Assembly: GCA_963817435.1 (NCBI GenBank)
Contig: CAWFNY010000001.1
Location: 310,001-374,000, forward strand
From: JADJOM01 sp963817435
GTDB lineage: Bacteria; Gemmatimonadota; Gemmatimonadetes; Gemmatimonadales; GWC2-71-9
DNA length: 64,000 nt
Reading direction: 5' to 3'
Each line of letters begins with the position of its first letter. The stretch's first letter is position 1. The position numbers and the translations under genes are program-made. A model generated the notes under the pieces. The model saw only the letters and a list, made by a program, of their open reading frames with translations, was not told the origin of the DNA and searched no databases. Positions 8,571 to 16,492 of the stretch are shown here, one piece after another.

Positions 8571-8729
8571 TTCGCCGCCCCGATCGGGGAGGGCGACCGT
8601 CACCTCGGGAGAGGTTGCCGGTGAGATCGGGCCGGAGCGCTTTCCTCTATAGGGAGCCTGTCGGCCGATCCGGACGGGCTGCTTGACGGCCCGGGTCACC
8701 TGTCGCATCATTCCACTATACGCACAATA

Positions 8730-8746
8730 TGTTCACGATATGAACA
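8730..8746. promoter_or_regulatory. palindrome over the IclR start codon, candidate autoregulatory operator
   Basis: TGTTCA-CGATA-TGAACA (8730-8746) is a perfect 6-bp inverted repeat with a 5-bp spacer. It overlaps the ATG of the IclR-family gene at 8740. IclR proteins bind short palindromes and often repress their own genes. No Shine-Dalgarno sequence is visible just upstream of the ATG, so translation may be leaderless. Confidence 0.5.
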
Positions 8747-9543
8747 CTCAGTCGGCGCCCTATCCCGGCACCCAGGCGGTCCTCCGCGCCATCGAGCTCC
8801 TCAAGGCCTTCCCGCCCGACACCCCCGAGCGGACCCTCGCGGAACTCGCCGACGCGGTGGGGCTCAACCGCACCACGACCTACCGCCTGCTCAGCGCGCT
8901 CGCGAGCGAGGGGATGGTCGAACGCGACGGAACCCGCTACCGGCTCGGCCCCGAGATCGCGGCCCTCGGCGCCCGTGCCTCGGGAAGCGGCGAACTCCGC
9001 GCCGCCGCCCGGGCCGAGATGGCCGCCTTGGCCGAGTCGATCGGCGAGACGGTCTCGATCGAAGTCCTCATCGGCCGCGACGTGCTGATTCTCGAGGAGG
9101 TGAGCGGCCGTTACGTGGTCGGCACGGTCCCGTCGGTCGGGACCCGCTGGCCCGCCCACGCGACCTCGACAGGGAAGGTGCTGCTCGCCTTTGCGACCGC
9201 GGAGACCCTGACCGAGTTCCTGTCCGAGCCAAGGGCACGCCTCACCTCCCGTACCATTGTGGACACCATCGCCTTCGGGCGGGAGCTGGTCCGGGTGCAG
9301 GAGCGCGGCTATGCGGTGACCCGGGAAGAGCTGGAGGCGGGATTCGTCGCGGCGGCGGCTCCTGTCCGCGCCGCGAGCGGTGTAGTCGTGGCCTCGCTCA
9401 GCGTCGGGGGCCCCAGGTCCCGGCTCACCCCCGAGCGGGTCGCCTCGCTGATACCGTCGCTCACGGAAGCCGCGGGGCGGATCTCGTCGCGGCTCGGATA
9501 CCGGCCCATTGTGCCGCGCCGCGCCGGCCGCCTCCGTCCCTGA
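8740..9543 (+). CDS. IclR-family transcriptional regulator
   Basis: A 267-residue regulator. The N-terminal winged helix (about residues 10-75) contains 'RTLAELADAVGLNRTTTYRLL', split here by the recognition helix, and the wing 'ERDGTRYRLGPEI'. The C-terminal about 180 residues form the GAF-like effector domain, with 'WPAHATSTGKVLLAF' (the Ser-Thr-Gly-Lys turn) and 'ERGYAVTREELEAGF' typical of the family. It probably senses a small metabolite and controls the methyltransferase operon that begins 13 bp after its stop. The ligand is unknown. The ATG at 8740 lies inside a palindrome. Confidence 0.9.
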   Translation: MNTQSAPYPGTQAVLRAIELLKAFPPDTPERTLAELADAVGLNRTTTYRLLSALASEGMVERDGTRYRLGPEIAALGARASGSGELRAAARAEMAALAESIGETVSIEVLIGRDVLILEEVSGRYVVGTVPSVGTRWPAHATSTGKVLLAFATAETLTEFLSEPRARLTSRTIVDTIAFGRELVRVQERGYAVTREELEAGFVAAAAPVRAASGVVVASLSVGGPRSRLTPERVASLIPSLTEAAGRISSRLGYRPIVPRRAGRLRP

Positions 9544-9556
9544 CCCCAGGATTCGC

Positions 9557-11008
9557 ATGCGCCCCACGCTCAGCCTGCTCGATCCGTCGCTCCCGGCCCG
9601 CATCGTGGATGAGGCGATGGAGGTGCTCGCCCGGGTCGGCGTCTTCATCGAGGATGCCCGGGCGCTCGAGCGGCTGGCGTCGGTCGGCGTCACCGCCGAT
9701 CTCGCCACCCACCGCGCGATGTTCCCGCGCGAGATCGTGGAACACGCACTCGAGACGACGCCCTCCTCCGTCACCCTTTACAACCGTGACGGCGCGCCGC
9801 ACGCCACCCTCGCCGGCGACAAGGTGCACTTCACCCCCGGCTCCTCGGCGCTCCGCATCCTCGACCGCCATATCCAGAAGGCCCGCGAGCCTGACTCGGC
9901 GGACTTCATCGAATACGTGAAGCTGGCCGACGGCCTCGCACACATCGACTACCTGTCCACCGCGTTCATCCCGAAAGACATCCCCCAGGATATGGCCGAT
10001 GCCTGGCGGCTCTACCTGGTGGTGGCGCATTCCCGGAAGCCGGTCGTCTCCGGCGCGTTCACCGCCTTCGGCGTGCCGCGGATGGGCGAGATCATGGGCC
10101 GGTTCCGCGGCTCCCGTGAGGAACTCATCGCGAAGCCGATGGGGCTCTTCACCTGCTGCCCCAACACGCCGCTCCGCTGGGGGGAGGACCCGATCTGCAA
10201 CCTCATGGACTGCGCCGAGTGGGGGATTCCGGTGGAGATCGTGCCGGTACTGCTGCTGGGAATGATCTCGCCGGTGACGACGGTCGGCGCGCTGGTACTG
10301 CACACCGCCGAGGTGCTGTCGGGGCTCACCATCGCGCAACTGGTGCGGCCGGGGACGCCGGTGGTCTTCGGCGGCGCGCCGGCGGCGTTCCACATGCAGC
10401 TCATGACCAACCCGATGACCGCCGTCGAGGCGCTGCAGCTCTACTGCGCCTACGCCGAAGTCGCCAAGTACCTGAAGCTCCCCTGTCAGGCGTACATGGC
10501 GCTGTCGGACTCCAAGTTCAACGACCCGCAGGCGGGGATGGAGACGGGGGTCGGCGCCTTCCTCGCCGCGACGGCGGGGATCAACTCGGTCTCGGGGCCG
10601 GGGATGCTGGAGTACGTGAACTGCTTCAGCCTCGAGAAGCTGGTCTTCGACGACGAAGTGGTCGCGCACGCGCAGCGCTTCATCCGCCCGGTCGAGGTGC
10701 GCGGTGATCTGCCGACGCTCGAACTCATCGAGGAGCTGGTGCGGGAGAAGCACCTGCTGACCGCCGAGCACACCCTCGAACACTGGCCGGAGGAGCTGTA
10801 CCTGCCCGGGCCCATGGTGGACCGCAGCAACTGGGATCAGTGGGAGGAACAGGGAAGCCGCGACTGGCGGCGCCGCGCCCTCGACACGATCGACGAAACC
10901 CTGGGCCGCTACGAGGAGCCGCCGCTCGATCCCGCGCTCGACGCCGACATCAGGGATCTCTTCCTCCGCACCTGCGATGCGCCCGGCCTGGTGCTCCCCA
11001 CGTTCTGA
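9557..11008 (+). CDS. MttB-family corrinoid-dependent methyltransferase (non-pyrrolysine)
   Basis: A 483-residue TIM-barrel methyltransferase of the trimethylamine methyltransferase superfamily (COG5598). Family members move a methyl group from a methylated amine to a Co(I) corrinoid protein. No in-frame amber codon interrupts it, so it belongs to the non-pyrrolysine branch, whose characterised members (MtgB, MtpB, MtcB and others) use quaternary amines such as glycine betaine, proline betaine or carnitine. Visible family stretches include 'VHFTPGSSALRILD', 'RKPVVSGAF' and 'GINSVSGPGMLEYVN'. The start is an ATG 13 bp after the IclR stop with a weak AGG. Its corrinoid partner follows directly. 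The substrate cannot be read from sequence. Confidence 0.88.
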   Translation: MRPTLSLLDPSLPARIVDEAMEVLARVGVFIEDARALERLASVGVTADLATHRAMFPREIVEHALETTPSSVTLYNRDGAPHATLAGDKVHFTPGSSALRILDRHIQKAREPDSADFIEYVKLADGLAHIDYLSTAFIPKDIPQDMADAWRLYLVVAHSRKPVVSGAFTAFGVPRMGEIMGRFRGSREELIAKPMGLFTCCPNTPLRWGEDPICNLMDCAEWGIPVEIVPVLLLGMISPVTTVGALVLHTAEVLSGLTIAQLVRPGTPVVFGGAPAAFHMQLMTNPMTAVEALQLYCAYAEVAKYLKLPCQAYMALSDSKFNDPQAGMETGVGAFLAATAGINSVSGPGMLEYVNCFSLEKLVFDDEVVAHAQRFIRPVEVRGDLPTLELIEELVREKHLLTAEHTLEHWPEELYLPGPMVDRSNWDQWEEQGSRDWRRRALDTIDETLGRYEEPPLDPALDADIRDLFLRTCDAPGLVLPTF

Positions 11009-11018
11009 GGACTCGCCC

Positions 11019-11666
11019 GTGATCGACTACGCCCTGATGAACCAGCTCCTCTTCGAGGGCAAGCACGAGCCGGTCAGGCAGATGACCGAGCAGGCCCTCG
11101 CCGAGGGCCTCGTGCCGATGGACATCCTGGAGCACGGGCTCATCCGCGGCATGCGGGTGGTCGGCGAGGACTTCCGCCACAACCGCATCTTCGTCCCCGA
11201 GGTGCTGCTCGCGGCCCGGGCCATGAAGGCGGGGATGGCGGTGCTCAAGCCCCACCTCGTGGACAAGGCGAGCGGCGCCAGCGACGCGAAGGTGATCGTG
11301 CTCGGCACCGTGAAGGGGGACCTGCACGACATCGGCAAGAATCTGGTCGGGATGATGGCCGAAGGCGCCGGCTTCACCGTGGTCGACCTCGGCACCGACA
11401 CTTCGGCCGAACGCTTCATCGAGGCGGTGAAGGCCCACAATGCGGAGCTTATCGGAATGAGCGCGCTGCTCACGACGACGATGATCTACATGCGGACGGT
11501 GGTGCAGGCCTTCAAGGCGGCCGGTCTCGGCCATGTGAAGATCTGCATCGGGGGCGCGCCGGTATCGACCGACTATGCGAAGGAGATCGGCGCTGACGGC
11601 TACGCCGCCGATGCGGCCACCGCGGTCGAGCTGTTCAAGACATTGCTTGGAGTGAAGGCGGCGTGA
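11019..11666 (+). CDS. methyl-accepting corrinoid protein (MtbC/MtgC type)
   Basis: A 215-residue two-domain corrinoid carrier. The N-terminal helical cap (about residues 1-88) is followed by a Rossmann-like cobalamin domain with the base-off/His-on motif D101-x-H103-x-x-G106 (GDLHDIGKN). The second binding-loop motifs 'GMSALLTTT' and 'IGGAP' are also present. It accepts the methyl group from the MttB protein and presents methyl-Co(III) to a second methyltransferase. The GTG start is preceded by GAGG about 8 bases upstream. The stop overlaps the ATG of the next gene (TGATG), so the two are translationally coupled. The domain order matches the middle modules of MetH. Confidence 0.93.
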   Translation: MIDYALMNQLLFEGKHEPVRQMTEQALAEGLVPMDILEHGLIRGMRVVGEDFRHNRIFVPEVLLAARAMKAGMAVLKPHLVDKASGASDAKVIVLGTVKGDLHDIGKNLVGMMAEGAGFTVVDLGTDTSAERFIEAVKAHNAELIGMSALLTTTMIYMRTVVQAFKAAGLGHVKICIGGAPVSTDYAKEIGADGYAADAATAVELFKTLLGVKAA

Positions 11667-13299
11667 TGCCGGTGCGTCTCGCGATAAATGGCCTGGCCGT
11701 CGTTCCCGGGGCCGGAGAGACGCTCTTCGAATGCGCCGAGCGGGCCGGGGTGCGCGTGCCCACGTCCTGTCAGAAGAAGGGGAAGTGCAGGGAGTGCCTG
11801 CTGGAGGTGGAATCGGGGCAGGAACTGCTGAGCGCGCCGGCGCCGCAGGAGCGCCACCTGCGCGGCGCCTTTCGGCTGGCCTGCCGCACCACGCTCCTCG
11901 AGGCGGCGACGGGTGAGGTGCGCTGCCATACCCTGCGGCGCGGAGCGCTCCGGATCGAGACCGGCACTCGTGCGCTGCCACTGTCAGCCTGGGCACTGGA
12001 GCCGGCGGTCACCCGGCAGGGTGACACGGTGCTGCTCGACGGCGCGCCGATCGCCTCGTCAAAGACCCCGCTTCACGGCATCGCCGTGGACATCGGCACC
12101 ACCACCGTGGCGCTCCGGCTCTACGACCTCGAGAGCGGTGCGCTCCTCGCGACCGAGTCGTTCGAGAACCCGCAGCGGTTCGGCGGCTCGGATGTGATGG
12201 CCCGGATCCGCTACGACGCCGAGCAGCCTGACCGGGTGCTGCAGCGGACGCTGCTCGGGTATCTCGGCCGCGCGATCGAAGCGCTGCCGGTCGATCCCGT
12301 GACGATCTACGAGATGGTGGTGGTGGGGAACCCCACCATGCGGGACCTCTTCTTCGGTCTCGACGTGCAGCCGATCGGCGTGCTGCCGTATCGCTCGGTG
12401 ACCGAGGCGGCGTGGCGTGATGGTGCCGCGAAGACCACGAGCCTGACGAAGACCGGACGCGAGCTCCGGCTCCCTATCCATCCCGCGGCGCGGGTGTACG
12501 GCCTCCCGCTCATCGGCAGCCACGTCGGCGCCGATGCGGCGGCGGTGCTGCTCGCCGTGGGGCTCCTCGACGGGCGAGGAGATCGAGATGGTCATGGACG
12601 TCGGCACCAACACCGAAGTCCTCATCGGCAACCGCGACCGGCTGCTGGCGGCGTCCTGCCCCGCGGGGCCGGCGTTCGAGGGCGAGCGGAATCAGCTGCG
12701 GCATGCCGGCGCTCGAGGGCGCCATCGAGCGGGTACGCCTGCGGGACGACGGCACGGTCGATACCACCGTGATCGGGGGTGCGGACCCGGTGGGGATCTG
12801 CGGCTCGGGGCTCGTCGATCTGCTCGCCGAACTCCGGCGTACCGGGCGGATGAATGGCCAGGGCCGCCTGGAGGATGGCGCGTCGTTTGTCGTGGATGCG
12901 GCACATCACCTCTCGCTCAGCGAGGCCGATATCAACGAACTGGCCCAGGCCAAGGGCGCCAACGCCGCCGGAGTGCGCATCCTGCTCGATACCTTCGGCG
13001 TGCCGCTCGAGCGTGTCTCCCGCTTCTTCCTCGCCGGCGGCTTCTCGGCCCATCTCGACCTGGACGCGGCGCGGCGCATCGGACTCATCCCCAACCTGCC
13101 TGACGAACGGCTCGTGAAGGTGGGGAACGCTGCGCTGGAGGGGGCGTCGATCGCGCTGCTTTCCCGCGCCCGCCGGGCGGTGCTCGAGGAGGTGGTGCAG
13201 CGCATCGAGCATGTACGGCTCGAGGCCCATCCGCGGTTCTTCGAGCTGTTCGTCGAGGGGTGCCAGTTCGAGCCGTTCGGGCCGGAGGTGCCGGCATGA
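11666..13299 (+). pseudogene. RACo/RamA-like corrinoid reductive activator, two frameshifts as sequenced
   Basis: The family reduces inactive Co(II) corrinoid back to Co(I) at the cost of ATP. The N-terminal ferredoxin domain has C35-x5-C41-x2-C44 and C73, right for a [2Fe-2S] cluster. A linker and an actin-like ASKHA/DUF4445 domain follow ('HGIAVDIGTTTVALRLYDLE', 'MVVVGNPTMRDLFF', 'FFLAGGFSAHLDLD'). The open frame that starts at 11666 loses homology near 12575. About 105 bp then read correctly in the next frame ('EEIEMVMDVGTNTEVLIGN'), and from about 12685 to the stop the third frame is right. Each shift looks like one extra base. All motifs survive, so sequencing error or recent damage are both possible. 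The stop overlaps the next ATG (ATGA). Confidence 0.8.
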
Positions 13300-14021
13300 C
13301 GGTCGAGACACAGCATCCCGATGCCGGCGAGGTTGTCCGGGGGATCGGCGCCGGGGAGTTCAACCGCGTGCTGGGGCTGCCATCGCATCGGGAACTCGAG
13401 GGGGAACTGGCAGAGCGCGCCGCGTCGGCTCGCGCATGGTACGCCGAACATGGCGCGCCATACGTGCGGGTGCACCAGCACGCGATCGAGGACATCGGCA
13501 CCGACAGCGTCCTCCTCGACGGCGGCCGGCGCCTTTCGGGCCAGCGGATCTCGGAGCACCTGCGCCGGTTCCAGGCGCATGCGCTCGCCGCCATCGCGGT
13601 GAGCGCCGGACTGGAGCTGGATGAGGCGAGTGCCGCGCGGTGGCGGGATGCGCGGCCGGACGAGGGTTACTTCCTCGAGCGGCTGGGTGTCGCCGTGGTC
13701 GAGCGGCTGCTGTTCCGCACCACGCTCGAGTTCTGTCAGCGCGCAGGGCAGGCGGGGGAGACCCTGACCCCGCATCTCTCTCCAGGCTGCGGCGGCTGGG
13801 AACTGTCGGAGCAGCAGGCGCTCTGGGCGCTCGCCTTTCCTGGCGGGGAGCCGGCGCAGATCCGGCTCCTGGCATCTGGCGGACTCGTGCCGAAGAATGC
13901 CATCCTGGCGGCGGCGGGAGTCACCCGATCGGCAGTCAGGCACTCGCCGCGTGACGCCTGCTGCTCGTGCAGCCTGTCGCGCTGCAGCTTTCGTCGGGCC
14001 CGGTATGGAGGTCGATCGTGA
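13296..14021 (+). CDS. MetH-activation-domain-like protein with C-terminal cysteine motif
   Basis: A 241-residue soluble protein. Its C-terminal half ('LSPGCGGWELSEQQALWAL' followed by 'RLLASGGLVPKNAIL') resembles the S-adenosylmethionine-binding reactivation domain of cobalamin-dependent methionine synthase, where SPGYxxWPLEEQ and SGMMxPxKS stand at these places. It ends in CCSCSLSRCSFRR, a Cx2C-x4-C-like cluster seen at the tail of stand-alone relatives near corrinoid genes. The ATG overlaps the activator's stop (ATGA) and its own stop overlaps the next GTG (GTGA). It may help reactivate or load the corrinoid protein. The family is assigned from motifs only. Confidence 0.7.
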   Translation: MTVETQHPDAGEVVRGIGAGEFNRVLGLPSHRELEGELAERAASARAWYAEHGAPYVRVHQHAIEDIGTDSVLLDGGRRLSGQRISEHLRRFQAHALAAIAVSAGLELDEASAARWRDARPDEGYFLERLGVAVVERLLFRTTLEFCQRAGQAGETLTPHLSPGCGGWELSEQQALWALAFPGGEPAQIRLLASGGLVPKNAILAAAGVTRSAVRHSPRDACCSCSLSRCSFRRARYGGRS

Positions 14022-14923
14022 GTCGTCTGTTGCTGGCGCTGAAGGCGCGGGTGCTCCTCGGTGATGGGGCCATGGGCACGCAACTGCAGCGGGCCGGTCT
14101 CGAGTCCGGCGGTTGTGGTGAGGCGTGGAACCTCGACCATCCCGATCGTATCGAGGCCATCCAGCGCGCCTACGTCGAGGCGGGGTCGGATTGCCTCCTC
14201 ACCAACACCTTCGGGGCCTCCCGCATCATGCTGGCGCGCCATGGAGAAGCCGGGCGCACCGTGGCGATCAACCGCGCCGCGGTGGGGATCGCCCGCGCGG
14301 CGTTTGGCGGCCGTGAGGGCTTCGTGCTCGGCGACATGGGGCCGTTCGGCGGGCTGATGGAGCCGTACGGCGAGGTAGCGCCGGCGGACGTCGAGGCGGC
14401 GTTCCGCGAGCAGGCGCGCGCGCTGGTGGACGGCGGTGCCGATGCGATCATCATCGAGACCCAGACCGCGCTCGAGGAGCTGGAGATCGCGATCGCCGCC
14501 GCGAAGGAGGCCGGCGCGCCGGCGGTGATCGGATCGATCGCCTTCGACCGGATGCTCGACGAGGACGACGTCCGCACCATGATGGGCGTCTCCCCGGAGG
14601 CCGCGGCCGACTTCATGGCGGCGCGCGGCGTGGATATTCTGGCGCTCAACTGCGGGACCGGGATCGACTCGGCGATGGCGGCGGCGATCGTGCGCCGCTA
14701 TCGCGCCGTGTCGGGACTGCCGGTCATGGCGCAGCCCAATGCGGGCCAGCCGGTGCTCGAGAACTTCGCCGTCTGCTACAAGGAGACGCCGGAGGAAATG
14801 GCCCGGCACCTTCCGGAACTGCTCGATGCCGGCGTGTCCATCGTCGGCGGATGCTGCGGTTCGACCCCGGCGCACATTCGCCGTTTTCGTGAGATCCTCG
14901 ACTCCCGGCAGGTGCAGGCATGA
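14018..14923 (+). CDS. homocysteine S-methyltransferase module (MetH N-terminal/BHMT-like)
   Basis: A 301-residue TIM barrel that matches the N-terminal homocysteine-binding module of MetH and betaine-homocysteine methyltransferases. It keeps the zinc triad C212 (ALNCGTG) and C279-C280 (GGCCGSTP), plus the start motif LLGDGAMGTQLQ. In this operon it should accept the methyl group from the corrinoid protein and make methionine. The GTG start has GGAGG upstream (near 14008). It overlaps both neighbours by 4 bp. No folate-binding (pterin) module is encoded here, which is the difference from a complete split methionine synthase. Confidence 0.88.
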   Translation: MSRLLLALKARVLLGDGAMGTQLQRAGLESGGCGEAWNLDHPDRIEAIQRAYVEAGSDCLLTNTFGASRIMLARHGEAGRTVAINRAAVGIARAAFGGREGFVLGDMGPFGGLMEPYGEVAPADVEAAFREQARALVDGGADAIIIETQTALEELEIAIAAAKEAGAPAVIGSIAFDRMLDEDDVRTMMGVSPEAAADFMAARGVDILALNCGTGIDSAMAAAIVRRYRAVSGLPVMAQPNAGQPVLENFAVCYKETPEEMARHLPELLDAGVSIVGGCCGSTPAHIRRFREILDSRQVQA

Positions 14924-15252
14924 AGGTGACGATACCGATCGACGAGGCGCAGGTCGACAGCTTCCTGCCCGGCAACAAACTTGACGGGAGCGGGGTCGGC
15001 GTGAACTACGTGGATGCCTATCTCAAGGTTTTCAGGGTCACGCTGGAGGATGGCCGGAAGCTGCTCGCCAGGCGCCGCGGCATCCGGATTACCCTTACCA
15101 TCGGCGAGAGGAAAGGGGAGGGGCTCCTCCGGCGTGTCGTCCACGGTCCCGATCCCAAGGTGCTGATCCGAGAGGCGCTCACCGAGGCGGCGCAGTCCCT
15201 CGGTGCCGGATTCCGGTCGGCTCCCGGCACGGCGGAGTTCCAGATCGAGTAG
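14920..15252 (+). CDS. small unknown protein at the end of the corrinoid operon
   Basis: A 110-residue, soluble, mixed alpha/beta protein. The ATG overlaps the homocysteine methyltransferase stop (ATGA), so it is translated from the same mRNA. The middle is basic ('DGRKLLARRRGIRITLTIG') and the C-terminal half has a helix 'LIREALTEAAQSLG'. No cysteines, membrane segment or named family are recognised. Its position argues for a role in the methyl-transfer pathway, such as assembly or chaperoning, but this is inference from context. Confidence 0.75.
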   Translation: MKVTIPIDEAQVDSFLPGNKLDGSGVGVNYVDAYLKVFRVTLEDGRKLLARRRGIRITLTIGERKGEGLLRRVVHGPDPKVLIREALTEAAQSLGAGFRSAPGTAEFQIE

Positions 15253-15293
15253 CGTCGATGCTACATTGTCTTTCCCTCGACCCGCGGCGACTC

Positions 15294-16346
15294 ATGTCCC
15301 ATCCCTCCCGCACCATCCGCTCCCTGCTGCTCAGTGCCGCACTTGCCGTCCCGACCGTGGGCGCGGCGCAGACCTTCACCGTCGAGCGCTTCAGCATCGG
15401 CGGCGACGGCGGCACCGATTACCTCACCGCCGAACCAGGCACCGGGCGCGTCTTCATCTCCCGCGGCACCCACGTCATGGTAGTTGATGGCGCGACCGGC
15501 AAGGTGCTGGGCGACATCCCCGACACGCCGCGTACCCACGGGATCGCCCTCGTCCCCAGGGCGAACCACGGCTTCATCACGAACGGCGGTGACTCGACCG
15601 TCACCATCTTCGACCTGCAGACCCTCGCCGTGATCCGGAAGGTTCCGATTCCGACCGGTGGCCTCGACGGAATCATGTACGACGACTTCTCGGGCCGGAT
15701 CATCCTTACCAATCACAGCCGCCCCGTCGGCACGGCTGTCGCGCTGGACCCCGTGTCCGGCGAGATCGTCGGCACCGCCCAGCTCGAGGACGATGGTCCG
15801 GAGGGCGCGGCGAGTGACGGGAAGGGCAGGCTCTACGTGAACAACGAGGGGAAGAGCACGATTCAGGTGCTCGAAGCGAAGACGATGAAGGTGCTCGCCT
15901 CCTGGCCGCTCGCGCCCTGCGAGGGGCCAACGGGGATCGCCTACGACCGGCGCAGCGACCGGATCATCTCCGGCTGCGGCCGCACGTCGGTCGTGGTCGA
16001 CCCCGCCTCTGGCAAGGTCGTCGCGACGATTCCGAACGGCGACGGCGTCGACGCCCTCGGTTTCGACCCGGCCGAGCAGCTGATCTACATTCCCGCCGGC
16101 CGTGACAGCAGCGTCACGATTGCGCGTGAGGAGGGACCGGACACCTACACGGTCCTCGCGACGGTGCCCACCATGACGGGCGCCAAGACCATCGCCGTCG
16201 ATCCGGTACGGCACATCGCCTATCTCTTCCAGCCGCAGTATGGCCCCGCGCCGGCGCCGGACCCCAATGCGCCACCCCCCTCGCCGGGCCGGCGTGGTCC
16301 ACGCGGCCCGGTGATCGCGGCCTGGTTCTTCGCGATCCACCACTGA
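15294..16346 (+). CDS. exported YncE-like beta-propeller protein
   Basis: A 350-residue secreted protein. The signal peptide ends Val-Gly-Ala-Ala-Gln. About seven repeats of roughly 40 residues then follow the YncE/NHL pattern of 'hhxhD..tgkv....p....P.Gia', for example 'VVDGATGKVLGDIPDTP', 'DLQTLAVIRKVPIPTGG' and 'VVDPASGKVVATIPNGDG'. The protein ends in a Pro-rich tail (PAPAPDPNAPPPSPG) and a short hydrophobic segment. Propellers of this type are often binding scaffolds or part of lactonase-like enzymes; no catalytic metal site is evident. It starts 42 bp after the corrinoid operon, so it may belong to it or be separate. I chose the ATG that begins the signal peptide. Confidence 0.75.
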   Translation: MSHPSRTIRSLLLSAALAVPTVGAAQTFTVERFSIGGDGGTDYLTAEPGTGRVFISRGTHVMVVDGATGKVLGDIPDTPRTHGIALVPRANHGFITNGGDSTVTIFDLQTLAVIRKVPIPTGGLDGIMYDDFSGRIILTNHSRPVGTAVALDPVSGEIVGTAQLEDDGPEGAASDGKGRLYVNNEGKSTIQVLEAKTMKVLASWPLAPCEGPTGIAYDRRSDRIISGCGRTSVVVDPASGKVVATIPNGDGVDALGFDPAEQLIYIPAGRDSSVTIAREEGPDTYTVLATVPTMTGAKTIAVDPVRHIAYLFQPQYGPAPAPDPNAPPPSPGRRGPRGPVIAAWFFAIHH

Positions 16347-16492
16347 TATCGAGTCGTTGCACGCGCTGGCTCTCGCAGCACGCGCCGGGGCGTATCGCTC
16401 CGGCGCCTCTTCATCTCCCTCCCCCGCGAATCTTCATTCAATCAGCGCCTCACTGCCGCAGATTGGATCCGTCCCGGCTGTGGGGAGCAGAC

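Noticed and set aside
7929..8711. N-terminal extension of the minus-strand gene through the repeat array
   Set aside because: The open frame exists only because the repeat lacks stops; the unit is not a multiple of 3, so it would give different peptides in each copy, and a good RBS and ATG sit at 7928.
8580..8739. Cobalamin or SAM riboswitch before the methyltransferase operon
   Set aside because: I looked for a B12-box-like motif and paired helices and saw none; the region is mainly repeat flank and the IclR palindrome.
9557..11008. Pyrrolysine-containing MttB
   Set aside because: There is no in-frame TAG and no pyl genes; the protein reads through in standard code.
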